A stretch of 11,025 nucleotides of DNA from JBCDBY01 sp039182715. GTDB taxonomy: Bacteria > Planctomycetota > PLA2. The translations under genes were made by a program, and so were the position numbers. The notes beneath the pieces are model-generated. The model saw only the letters and a program-made list of their open reading frames with translations, made no database searches and had not been told where the DNA came from. Numbering within the stretch: the first letter of the stretch is position 1; the number at the start of each line of letters is the position of its first letter. The stretch covers positions 1-11,025 of the forward strand of contig JBCDBY010000145.1 of NCBI GenBank assembly GCA_039182715.1, given 5' to 3'. Positions 1-6,079 of the stretch are shown here, one piece after another.

Positions 1-3000
1 CTCGAGCACCCGGCGCACCGCGTGCTCTACACCGCCGTCCCGTTCGGCGAGCGCGTCGCCGTCGGCTTCGCGATCTTCGACGAGCGCTTTCCGGTCGCGC
101 GCCCGCTCGCGGAGGAGATCCGCGACGAGGCGGGCCTCGCCGAAGTCGAAATTCGCTACCTCGAAGGCGTGCCGATCCCACGCCCCACGCAGCGCGAAAG
201 CCGCAGCTTTCCGGTGGAAGGACTCGTCCACGCCAAGTTCTTCGCCAAGACGCCGGAAGAGACCGGCGCGGACGCCAGCGAGCGGAGCGCATTCTGGCTG
301 GAGATCGCGGCGATCTACGGCCTCGCTCTCCTGATTGCGTTCCTGCTGCCCATGCGGCACCCCTATGGCGCGCCGGTCGCGTTCCTCTTCGCCGTCTCCA
401 TGATGCGAAGCACGCAGGCGATTCCCGAGCCGTGGCGCGTCGCGCTGCTCGGTCTCGCCGCACTCGGCTTCGCGGCGACGTTGCCGCGCACCGTCCATCG
501 CGCCGCACTCGGCCTGCTTGCGCTCCTCGGTGCGCTCGTCCTCTCGTCCTTCGTCCGGGAGATCGCGGAGTTCGGTCTGACCTACGGTCTGTTCGACTCC
601 ACCCACATGTGGCCCGGCTTCGCCGCCAGCCTGCTCCTCGCAGGCGCCGCCGCCGCCGCCTGGTCGGTCGTCCACCTCACCGTGCGGGCGCTGCGCGTGC
701 CGCGGCCGCGGGGACGCGCCGAACGCGTCCTGCTCGGCGCGCTCGTCAGCGTCGTGGTCCTCCTGCCGGTGCTGCACCTGCACACGACACGCGCGCGCAC
801 CGAGCGGGACGCGCAGCAGACGCGAAAGCTGCTCGATCTCTCGCCGGAGGACGGGGCCCAGCTCATCCAGGCGGCCAACCGGACGACGGATGACCAGTCC
901 GGCATGCACCTCACCGTCGGGCACCGGCTCGCCCAGGGAGAGGACCCGTCGGACTTCGCCTTCCAGCTCTGGTCGGCGTCGGGCTGGGACCCGCGCCACC
1001 CGTGCGCCGTGGAGGTCTTCGACGGCGGGCTCGAACTCGTCAGCCGCTTCGACCTCGATGCGCCACCCGCCGATCAGCTGCCCGCCCCACCGACCGCGCT
1101 GGTGCCCTCCGAACCGAACAGCGCGCAGCGGGTGCGGGGCCGCGGCGCCGGTTCCGACATTCGCTTCGAGGAGGTGCGCATCGCCCTGCGCGACATCTCG
1201 GACCCGGACGTCATCGTCGGAATCGCGCGGTTTCTCGTGCCGTCGCGCTGGGATCTCATGCGCAGCCCGATGCGCCGGCCGATCTTCGGCGCCCCGAGCG
1301 ACGCGCTCGTGCGGGCCGAGCTCGACGGCGAGGGCCGCGCCCGTTTCGTCTCGCGCGGCGCCCCCGATGAGATTGCCGCCGCGACGCCACGCACACGCGC
1401 ACGCCTCGATGACCGGGGGTTCGCCACGCAGGCGATCGAGTATCGCGGCGTGCCGGCGCGCATGCTCGTCGTGCGAGGCGAAATGGACGCGGACCGGGTC
1501 GGAGGGATCGTCACGGCGTACAGCTTCTGGCGCGAAGTGCTTTTCGAAGCCGCGCACCTGCTCGCGGTCGTCGCGATCGGCTGCCTGATCGTCTTCGCCT
1601 TCCGCTTCCGACGCATCAAGTGGGCGTTCCGGCACACGATCGCCTTCTTCCTCGTGGTCGCGTCGCTCGTGCCGGTGCTCTTCATCGGCGCGCAGCAGAG
1701 CAACGCGATCCAGCAGCGCTACCAGCAGCGCACCGACACCGAGCTGCGGGACGATCTCGACCTTGCCACCGCACTGCTGCGACGCACCGGCGACGATCTC
1801 GACAACGATTGGTGCATCGGCGTCTCGACCGACCACAAGATCGACGTGAACCTCTATCAGAACCGCACGCTGGTCGCGACGAGCCGGCCGGGCGTGTGGG
1901 ACACGGGTCTGCTGAGCCGCCAGCTCGCGGCGCCCGCATTCGAGTCTCTCGTGTTGCGCAGCGAACGCGAGTACCTCGGACGCGAGCCGTTCGCGGGGCC
2001 CGGCGACCTGCGATCCGGCTATCGGCGCATCGGCGAGAACCTGATTCTCGCGACGCCGCGACTCGCCGACCGCAACGAACTCGACCGGGCGCAGGCGCGC
2101 GAAACCGCGCAGCTGGGGGCGATCTACCTGCTCGCCGCCGCGCTGGCGGTGCTGCTGGCGCTGCCGCTTTCGACCGTGCTCATGAAGCCGGTGCGGCGGC
2201 TGGAGGAGGCGACGCGCGCGGTCGCGGCGGGCAAGCTCGACGTCGAACTTCCTGCCGCGCGCGGCGGCGGCGAGCTGGCGGACCTGGTGCACTCGTTCGA
2301 GCGCATGACGCATGACCTGCGCGAGGCGCAGGACCTGCAGGCGCGCGCCGAGCGGGCGGCGGCGTGGCGCGAGATGGCGCAGCAGATCGCGCACGACGTG
2401 AAGAACCCGCTGACGCCGATGAAGCTGACGATCCAGAACCTGCTCGCACTCCAGGAGGAGGATCCGGAGATCTTCCAGGAGGAGTTCGAGCGCGGCTCGC
2501 ACACGATCCTGGAGCAGATCGACCAGCTCCAGCGCATCGCCGGGAACTTCTCGTCGTTCGCGCGCATGCCGCAGCGCAACGACCAGACGGTCGACGTGGG
2601 CGAGCTGGTGCGCGAAACGGCGGGGCTCTACGAGGCGGCGGGCACGATCTTCGTCGAGCTCGACGGATCCCCGCTGGTGGTCCACGCCGATCGCGACGAG
2701 CTGAGCCGCGTGCTGCACAACCTGCTTTCCAACGCGCGCGAGGCGGGCGCGGAGACGATCCGGCTCGAGGGGCACGGGGAGAACGCGCACGTGCAGCTCG
2801 ACATTCGCGACGACGGGCGCGGCATCGAGCCGGACATGATGGAGCGCATCTTCGAGCCGAGCTTCACCACGCGCACGCGCGGCACCGGGTTGGGGCTGCC
2901 GATCGTCAAGCGGATCGTCGACGATCGGCGCGGGACGATCGCGATCGACTCGGAGCCGGGTCGGGGGACCTGCGTGACGATTGTCCTGCCGGCGGCCGCG

Positions 3001-3012
3001 CCGGAGAGTTAA
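1..3012 (+). CDS. NtrY-like multi-pass sensor histidine kinase (5' end outside window)
   Basis: This is a membrane sensor kinase that should autophosphorylate on histidine and pass the phosphate to a response regulator, which is not in the window. The frame is open from base 1. A GTG at 22 could be a start, but coding-like sequence precedes it, so I treat the gene as 5'-partial; residue numbers here count from that GTG. About six hydrophobic segments lie at 91-255, followed by a soluble region (256-507), two membrane segments (about 508-527 and 540-556), a second soluble region (557-698), another membrane segment (699-719), and a HAMP linker (about 720-770). The H-box has HDVKNPLTPMK with phospho-acceptor His791. 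The ATPase domain has an N-box (N900, N904), a DDGRG motif (930-934) and GTGLGL (954-959). The H-box and the layout match NtrY-type kinases. The signal sensed is unknown. The 3' end overlaps the convergent gene by 107 bp. Confidence 0.93.
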   Translation, partial: LEHPAHRVLYTAVPFGERVAVGFAIFDERFPVARPLAEEIRDEAGLAEVEIRYLEGVPIPRPTQRESRSFPVEGLVHAKFFAKTPEETGADASERSAFWLEIAAIYGLALLIAFLLPMRHPYGAPVAFLFAVSMMRSTQAIPEPWRVALLGLAALGFAATLPRTVHRAALGLLALLGALVLSSFVREIAEFGLTYGLFDSTHMWPGFAASLLLAGAAAAAWSVVHLTVRALRVPRPRGRAERVLLGALVSVVVLLPVLHLHTTRARTERDAQQTRKLLDLSPEDGAQLIQAANRTTDDQSGMHLTVGHRLAQGEDPSDFAFQLWSASGWDPRHPCAVEVFDGGLELVSRFDLDAPPADQLPAPPTALVPSEPNSAQRVRGRGAGSDIRFEEVRIALRDISDPDVIVGIARFLVPSRWDLMRSPMRRPIFGAPSDALVRAELDGEGRARFVSRGAPDEIAAATPRTRARLDDRGFATQAIEYRGVPARMLVVRGEMDADRVGGIVTAYSFWREVLFEAAHLLAVVAIGCLIVFAFRFRRIKWAFRHTIAFFLVVASLVPVLFIGAQQSNAIQQRYQQRTDTELRDDLDLATALLRRTGDDLDNDWCIGVSTDHKIDVNLYQNRTLVATSRPGVWDTGLLSRQLAAPAFESLVLRSEREYLGREPFAGPGDLRSGYRRIGENLILATPRLADRNELDRAQARETAQLGAIYLLAAALAVLLALPLSTVLMKPVRRLEEATRAVAAGKLDVELPAARGGGELADLVHSFERMTHDLREAQDLQARAERAAAWREMAQQIAHDVKNPLTPMKLTIQNLLALQEEDPEIFQEEFERGSHTILEQIDQLQRIAGNFSSFARMPQRNDQTVDVGELVRETAGLYEAAGTIFVELDGSPLVVHADRDELSRVLHNLLSNAREAGAETIRLEGHGENAHVQLDIRDDGRGIEPDMMERIFEPSFTTRTRGTGLGLPIVKRIVDDRRGTIAIDSEPGRGTCVTIVLPAAAPES

Positions 3013-3445
3013 GCGGAGCCGTCGGGGCCCGCTCCTCTTCGAGCACGGGAACCACGGCGGGCTGCAGGTCGCGGCGGAAGCGCCAGACGACGACAGAGCC
3101 GACCAGCGCGGCGAACACCAGCGTCGCGGCGACCCATGATCCGAGCGCGTCGCGCGCGTAGAAGGTCGCCATGCTGATGCTGACCGTGGCCCAGATGATC
3201 GCGATGACGGTGATGCGCGCGCGCGTCGTCATCGGCACCTCGCCGTCGATGACCCGCATGTAGGGCGCGAAGAGGCGGTTGCGGAGCAGTCGCTCCTCGA
3301 GCCACGGACAGCTCCGCGCGAAGCACCAGGTGGCGCCCAGCAGGAAGACGGTCGTCGGCAGTCCGGGGAGCACGGCGCCGAGCGCGCCGATGCCCACCAG
3401 CAGCACGCCGGTGCCGGCCACGATCCATCGTTTCAAACCCGTCAT
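2906..3445 (-). CDS. DUF454 (YbaN-type) inner-membrane protein
   Basis: This is a predicted 179-residue integral membrane protein of the DUF454/YbaN family, whose function is unknown. The diagnostic part is the N-terminal segment GxxGAVLPGLPTTVFLLGA, followed by a CFARS motif and a WLEERLLRNRLFAPY stretch, then two more hydrophobic segments. I chose the ATG at 3445. The in-frame ATG at 3496 lacks a purine-rich leader, would add 17 residues not typical of the family, and lies upstream of the likely -10 hexamer at 3463-3458. Family members are usually about 120-130 residues. Here a Pro/Ser/Arg-rich tail extends past the domain, and its last 34 codons are antisense to the 3' end of the kinase. 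That tail looks like read-through to the next available stop rather than a conserved domain. The assignment is from motif recognition only. Confidence 0.85.
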   Translation of the reverse strand: MTGLKRWIVAGTGVLLVGIGALGAVLPGLPTTVFLLGATWCFARSCPWLEERLLRNRLFAPYMRVIDGEVPMTTRARITVIAIIWATVSISMATFYARDALGSWVAATLVFAALVGSVVVWRFRRDLQPAVVPVLEEERAPTAPLNSPARPPAGQSSRRSPDPAPSRSRSSRADRRRSA

Positions 3446-3457
3446 GAGCGAACTTTC

Positions 3458-3463
3458 ATTGTA
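3458..3463 (-). promoter_or_regulatory. candidate -10 hexamer for the DUF454 gene
   Basis: TACAAT on the minus strand matches five of six bases of the sigma-70 -10 consensus. It ends 12 nt before the ATG at 3445. A weak -35 (TTCAGG, three of six) lies 17 nt upstream. Transcription would start about 6 nt before the ATG, giving an almost leaderless mRNA. This also argues against the upstream ATG at 3496. Confidence 0.4.
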
Positions 3464-3496
3464 CAAGCCGAGCCCCGAGACCTGAACGGGGCGCAT

Positions 3497-3533
3497 GGGA
3501 GGGAGAACACGGTTGGGGGGCGGGGGCCGCGGG
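3497..3533 (+). other. G-run cluster with G-quadruplex potential
   Basis: Within 37 nt the plus strand has G-runs of 3 or more at 3497-3499, 3501-3503, 3515-3520, 3522-3526 and 3531-3533. This satisfies the usual four-run quadruplex pattern if one allows a loop of about 11 nt or splits the six-G run. It lies 52-88 nt upstream of the DUF454 start, on the template strand for that gene. In DNA this GC-rich it may mean nothing. Confidence 0.3.
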
Positions 3534-3623
3534 TTTGTACTCCGGAGGCCCGGGACTCCACCCGCTTCGGATGGCGCGCGGGGGCGCGGAGGCGGCGCGG
3601 GGACGCGGAGAGCACCTCGACCT

Positions 3624-3653
3624 CCGCCGCTCGCCTGCGAAGCTCCGCGGCGG
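3624..3653. repeat. 7-bp perfect inverted repeat (hairpin)
   Basis: CCGCCGC at 3624-3630 pairs with GCGGCGG at 3647-3653 across a 16-nt loop. The loop contains its own short inverted pair, TCGC (3631-3634) and GCGA (3637-3640). It sits in the 287-bp spacer between the DUF1844 and DUF454 genes. No T-tract follows, so I do not call it a terminator. The local GC content makes chance stems common. Confidence 0.35.
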
Positions 3654-3671
3654 GACAGCGTGGGCGGTGGG

Positions 3672-3707
3672 GAATGAAAGGGGGCAACCGGGTCGCTCGT
3701 CGCCCCC
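3672..3707 (-). terminator. intrinsic terminator-like hairpin after the DUF1844 gene
   Basis: Read on the minus strand, GGGGGCGAC (3707-3699) pairs with GTTGCCCCC (3688-3680), a 9-bp stem including one G-U wobble, across a 10-nt loop. TTTCATTC follows at once (3679-3672). The hairpin starts 25 nt after the DUF1844 stop codon and would end the phosphatase-DUF1844 transcript before the DUF454 gene. The T-tract is short and interrupted, so efficiency is uncertain. Confidence 0.5.
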
Positions 3708-3733
3708 AGCTCCTGGCCGCTGGCCCCTAGCCC
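3706..3733. repeat. heptamer tandem array, CTRGCCC family (copy 1)
   Basis: Four consecutive 7-bp units start at 3706, 3713, 3720 and 3727. The last three are CTGGCCG, CTGGCCC and CTAGCCC; the first (CCAGCTC) is degenerate. The final base of the array is also the last base of the DUF1844 stop codon on the minus strand. The same family recurs at 10913-10940, again just past the stop of a minus-strand gene. Confidence 0.7.
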
Positions 3734-3999
3734 TACTTCTTCGCGTCGATGTAGATCATCCGCAGCTTGTAGAGCACGTCCGTGAGGAGCGCTTCCTCGG
3801 ACTCGTTGCGGTTGCCCTTGGTCTTTTCTTCGAGCACCTGCAGGAGGTCGATGGCGTACTTCGCCTGCTCGAGGTCGGTTTCGGTCTTCTGGGTGACCGG
3901 GTTGGGGACCTGGCCGAGCGCGACGGCGGCCTGGGTGGCGAAGGTGGAGAGGATGACCTCCAGCGAAGGCTCGGGCATCTCCGGCATGGACTGCGACAT
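3733..3999 (-). CDS. DUF1844 family protein
   Basis: This is an 88-residue soluble protein of the DUF1844 family, function unknown. Recognition rests on the typical core: a helix with STFATQAAVALGQVPNP, then TETDLEQAKYAIDLLQVLEEKTKGN, then a C-terminal helix ending in LYKLRMIYID. The length is normal for the family. The start is the ATG at 3999. The frame stays open further upstream, but that part is the Arg/Pro-rich out-of-frame shadow of the phosphatase gene. The stop of the phosphatase lies 5 nt upstream, so the two genes are almost certainly cotranscribed. AGAGTG just upstream of the start is a poor Shine-Dalgarno. TAGAGT there also fits the TANNNT pattern, 7 nt before the ATG, possibly by chance. 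Confidence 0.9.
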   Translation of the reverse strand: MSQSMPEMPEPSLEVILSTFATQAAVALGQVPNPVTQKTETDLEQAKYAIDLLQVLEEKTKGNRNESEEALLTDVLYKLRMIYIDAKK

Positions 4000-4004
4000 G
4001 GGCG

Positions 4005-4568
4005 TCACTCTACTTCTTCGGGATGCAGCAGGTGAGAAAGCGCGTGGCGCGGGCCGCGCTTCTCCAGGCGCATGCAGGTGCCGCAGCGCAGGCCGAGCCA
4101 ATACTGGCCACGCACGCCCAGGAGGTGGTGCAGGATCGCCTTGAAGATGCCGCCGTGCGTGACGAGCAGGATGATCTCGTCGTCCGGGAGCGCGTCGAGG
4201 CCGGCGCCGACCCGGGCGAAGAGCTGCTCGTTGGACTCGCCGCCGAACTGGTCGAAGCCGGTCTTGAACGCGATGTCGCGAAACGCCATGCCCTCGGCCG
4301 AGCCGCAATCGATCTCGGTGAAGGCCTCGTTCGTGCGCGCGGAATCGAGGCCGAGCACGCCGGTGACGATCGAGGCGGACTCCACGCAGCGCGCCACGGG
4401 GCTGCTGAGGACGTGCGTCGGCCGCCAGGCAAGCCGCTCCATGAACCGCCCCGCCGCCGCCGCCTGGGCGCGCCCGGTCTCCGTGAGCGGATAGGGCTGC
4501 CGGCCCTGCGCAATGCCCGCGACGTTGGCCTCCGTTTCGCCATGGCGCAGCACGATCAGCTCACGCAT
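4005..4568 (-). CDS. histidine phosphatase family protein (phosphoglycerate mutase-like)
   Basis: This is a 187-residue cytosolic member of the histidine phosphatase (phosphoglycerate mutase-like) superfamily, which hydrolyses phosphate esters through a phosphohistidine intermediate. The N-terminal LRHGETEAN motif carries the nucleophile His9 with Arg8. Arg60 lies in SSPVARCVESA, Glu85 is the likely proton donor in EIDCGSAEG, and the second catalytic His138 lies in LLVTHGGIFKAI. All key residues are present. The length is close to small members such as CobC/PhoE-like enzymes, but the substrate cannot be told, and no cobalamin or glycolysis genes are nearby. It is first in an operon with the DUF1844 gene. 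The ATG at 4568 is chosen because the motif follows directly after MRELIV. The gene is divergent from the one at 4601, with only 32 bp between them. Confidence 0.95.
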   Translation of the reverse strand: MRELIVLRHGETEANVAGIAQGRQPYPLTETGRAQAAAAGRFMERLAWRPTHVLSSPVARCVESASIVTGVLGLDSARTNEAFTEIDCGSAEGMAFRDIAFKTGFDQFGGESNEQLFARVGAGLDALPDDEIILLVTHGGIFKAILHHLLGVRGQYWLGLRCGTCMRLEKRGPRHALSHLLHPEEVE

Positions 4569-4575
4569 GCGGGTG

Positions 4576-4581
4576 ATCGTA
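4576..4581 (-). promoter_or_regulatory. candidate -10 hexamer for the histidine phosphatase gene
   Basis: TACGAT on the minus strand matches four of six -10 consensus bases and ends 7 nt before the ATG at 4568. Transcription would begin at or next to the start codon. No Shine-Dalgarno is visible. Its -35 region would lie inside the divergent gene. Confidence 0.35.
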
Positions 4582-4587
4582 CCGGTA
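4580..4587. promoter_or_regulatory. 8-bp palindrome TACCGGTA in the divergent spacer
   Basis: This perfect palindrome sits in the 32-bp gap between the phosphatase and the gene at 4601. It overlaps both candidate -10 hexamers (4576-4581 and 4586-4591). It could be a shared operator, but 8 bp is short and it may be chance. Confidence 0.2.
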
Positions 4588-4591
4588 AGCT
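4586..4591 (+). promoter_or_regulatory. candidate -10 hexamer for the gene at 4601
   Basis: TAAGCT fits the TANNNT pattern (three consensus positions only) and ends 9 nt before the ATG at 4601. There is no purine-rich ribosome binding site between it and the start. The call rests mainly on its position, which is shared with the other first genes in this window. Confidence 0.25.
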
Positions 4592-4600
4592 GTCCTTCTC

Positions 4601-6070
4601 ATGCGTGGACCTCCGCTCATCGCCCTCGTGCTCGTCGCCGGCGCCCTGCTCGGAGCCTACGCCGCGGGTCTCTTCGACCCGCCGCCTGCGCACATCGCCG
4701 CCCTGGTCCCCGGGGATGCGACCTACGCGATCGTGATGCGCTCGGCGAACGACGTGCGCGCGGCGTACGAGGGCCCCTACATGCCGCAGGACGCCGATCC
4801 GGCGCGGGCCCGCCTCGGGGCGCCCGTGAACGTGCCGGGTCTCGACGGCATCGACTACGAACGACCCGCCGGCTACTACAAGCGGCCGGGCGAACCGCCT
4901 GTCTACCTCGTTCCCTTCACCGACCGCGCGGCGTTCGAGAAGGCGCACGCGACCACGCGCACCAACATCAGCATGCGCGAGCCGGTGCGCGTCGCGAAGC
5001 GCTACCTCTCGCTCACCGAGGACAACGCGGTCGCCACCATCGGCCCCGACGATCCGTGGATCCTGGAGGCGTCCGGGTTTCCGCTCGCACTCGTCGGCCG
5101 GCCCGAGAACGGCGTCGCGCTCAAGGCGATGCTCGCGGCGTTCTTCGGGCAGGACCCGATGCCGCGCGTGCAAAACGTCACGCCGATCGCCCGCACTCTT
5201 CTCGCGCTGCCCGACGCCATCGCCGATCCCGTCGCGCAGGCGCTCGACCGCATCCGTATCGCGTTGCGTCCGCGCGAGGGCGCGCCGGGCTGGGTCGGCT
5301 TCGACCTGCGTGGCGCCCCCGGCGCACGGATGGAGCGCGCCTTCGCGCTCGCGCAGGAGATCGACCTCGGCGCGCTCGTCGGCCGGCTGCCGGTCAACCG
5401 CGAGATGCAGATGGTCTTCGCCGCGGGTGCCGTGCTCGACGCGGACGCGTGGAAACAGCTCGGGCTTCCGTTCGAAGTCGGCGATGCCGCGGGCGTCGTT
5501 TCAGTGCTCAACCTGAAGTACCGCGCGGGACGGTTCAACGTGCTGGTCGCGCTGCGGCCCACGGACCCGGCGCGCCTCGAGTCCTGGACGCTGCCGGGCG
5601 CCGCGGAGGAGCGCCGTCTCGGCGAGTGGATGGTGCGCGTGCACCCGGCGTTCGTCCCGCCGGCGCCGCTCGACGGGCTGTTCGGCAAGCCGAACGAGAG
5701 TGCGCCGCCGCGGATCGCGGTGACCGGCTCGCGCGGCGGGATCTGGTATCTCGCACTCGGCCCGCACGCGGAGTCGGTGATGCGCGAGGCGCTGCAGCGC
5801 GCCGAAGGCGAGTCGGCGGTGAGCTTCGGCAAGCTGGTGGCTGGCCAGGACCGCAAGACGGTGCCGACGCGCGCGCACGAGAAGTTCTTCGAGCCCGGCG
5901 CGATCGCGCTCGGTTTTCTCGACGGCGATTTCGCGCCGGCCATGCGGCGGCCCCTGCCCTACATCCCGATGGGATCGATCGGCCAGCCGCGCGCCGTTAC
6001 GTTCCGCTTCGAGAAGCGCAAGGGCGAGCTGCGCGGCGATCTGCGCTGCTTCCTGGCGGGAGTCGAATAG
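4601..6070 (+). CDS. membrane-anchored protein of unknown function (weakly DUF3352-like)
   Basis: I do not recognise this 489-residue protein with certainty. It begins with a short positively charged N-terminus and one hydrophobic segment (about residues 5-24, LIALVLVAGALLGAYAAGLF), which reads as a signal anchor or uncleaved signal peptide. The rest is probably extracytoplasmic. It is mixed alpha/beta in character with no cysteine cluster or obvious catalytic motif. The opening of the soluble part (PAHIAALVPGDATYAIVMRSANDVRAAY) resembles the way DUF3352-type proteins begin, with a 'from-a-Pro-to-Asp-threshold' strand and helix, but this is only an impression. The ATG at 4601 is chosen because it places the hydrophobic segment at the N-terminus. 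priA starts 9 nt after its stop, so the two are likely cotranscribed, though no functional link is evident. Confidence 0.85.
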   Translation: MRGPPLIALVLVAGALLGAYAAGLFDPPPAHIAALVPGDATYAIVMRSANDVRAAYEGPYMPQDADPARARLGAPVNVPGLDGIDYERPAGYYKRPGEPPVYLVPFTDRAAFEKAHATTRTNISMREPVRVAKRYLSLTEDNAVATIGPDDPWILEASGFPLALVGRPENGVALKAMLAAFFGQDPMPRVQNVTPIARTLLALPDAIADPVAQALDRIRIALRPREGAPGWVGFDLRGAPGARMERAFALAQEIDLGALVGRLPVNREMQMVFAAGAVLDADAWKQLGLPFEVGDAAGVVSVLNLKYRAGRFNVLVALRPTDPARLESWTLPGAAEERRLGEWMVRVHPAFVPPAPLDGLFGKPNESAPPRIAVTGSRGGIWYLALGPHAESVMREALQRAEGESAVSFGKLVAGQDRKTVPTRAHEKFFEPGAIALGFLDGDFAPAMRRPLPYIPMGSIGQPRAVTFRFEKRKGELRGDLRCFLAGVE

Positions 6071-6079
6071 CGGCGCCCC

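Noticed and set aside
3446..3496. Extended N-terminus for the DUF454 protein from the ATG at 3496
   Set aside because: That start has a pyrimidine-rich leader, adds residues outside the family's usual start, and lies upstream of the best -10 hexamer.
3442..3687. Minus-strand 81-codon frame in the spacer
   Set aside because: It has no ribosome binding site, no domain and Arg/Pro-rich composition. It overlaps the DUF454 start and the terminator-like hairpin, so I treat the region as non-coding.
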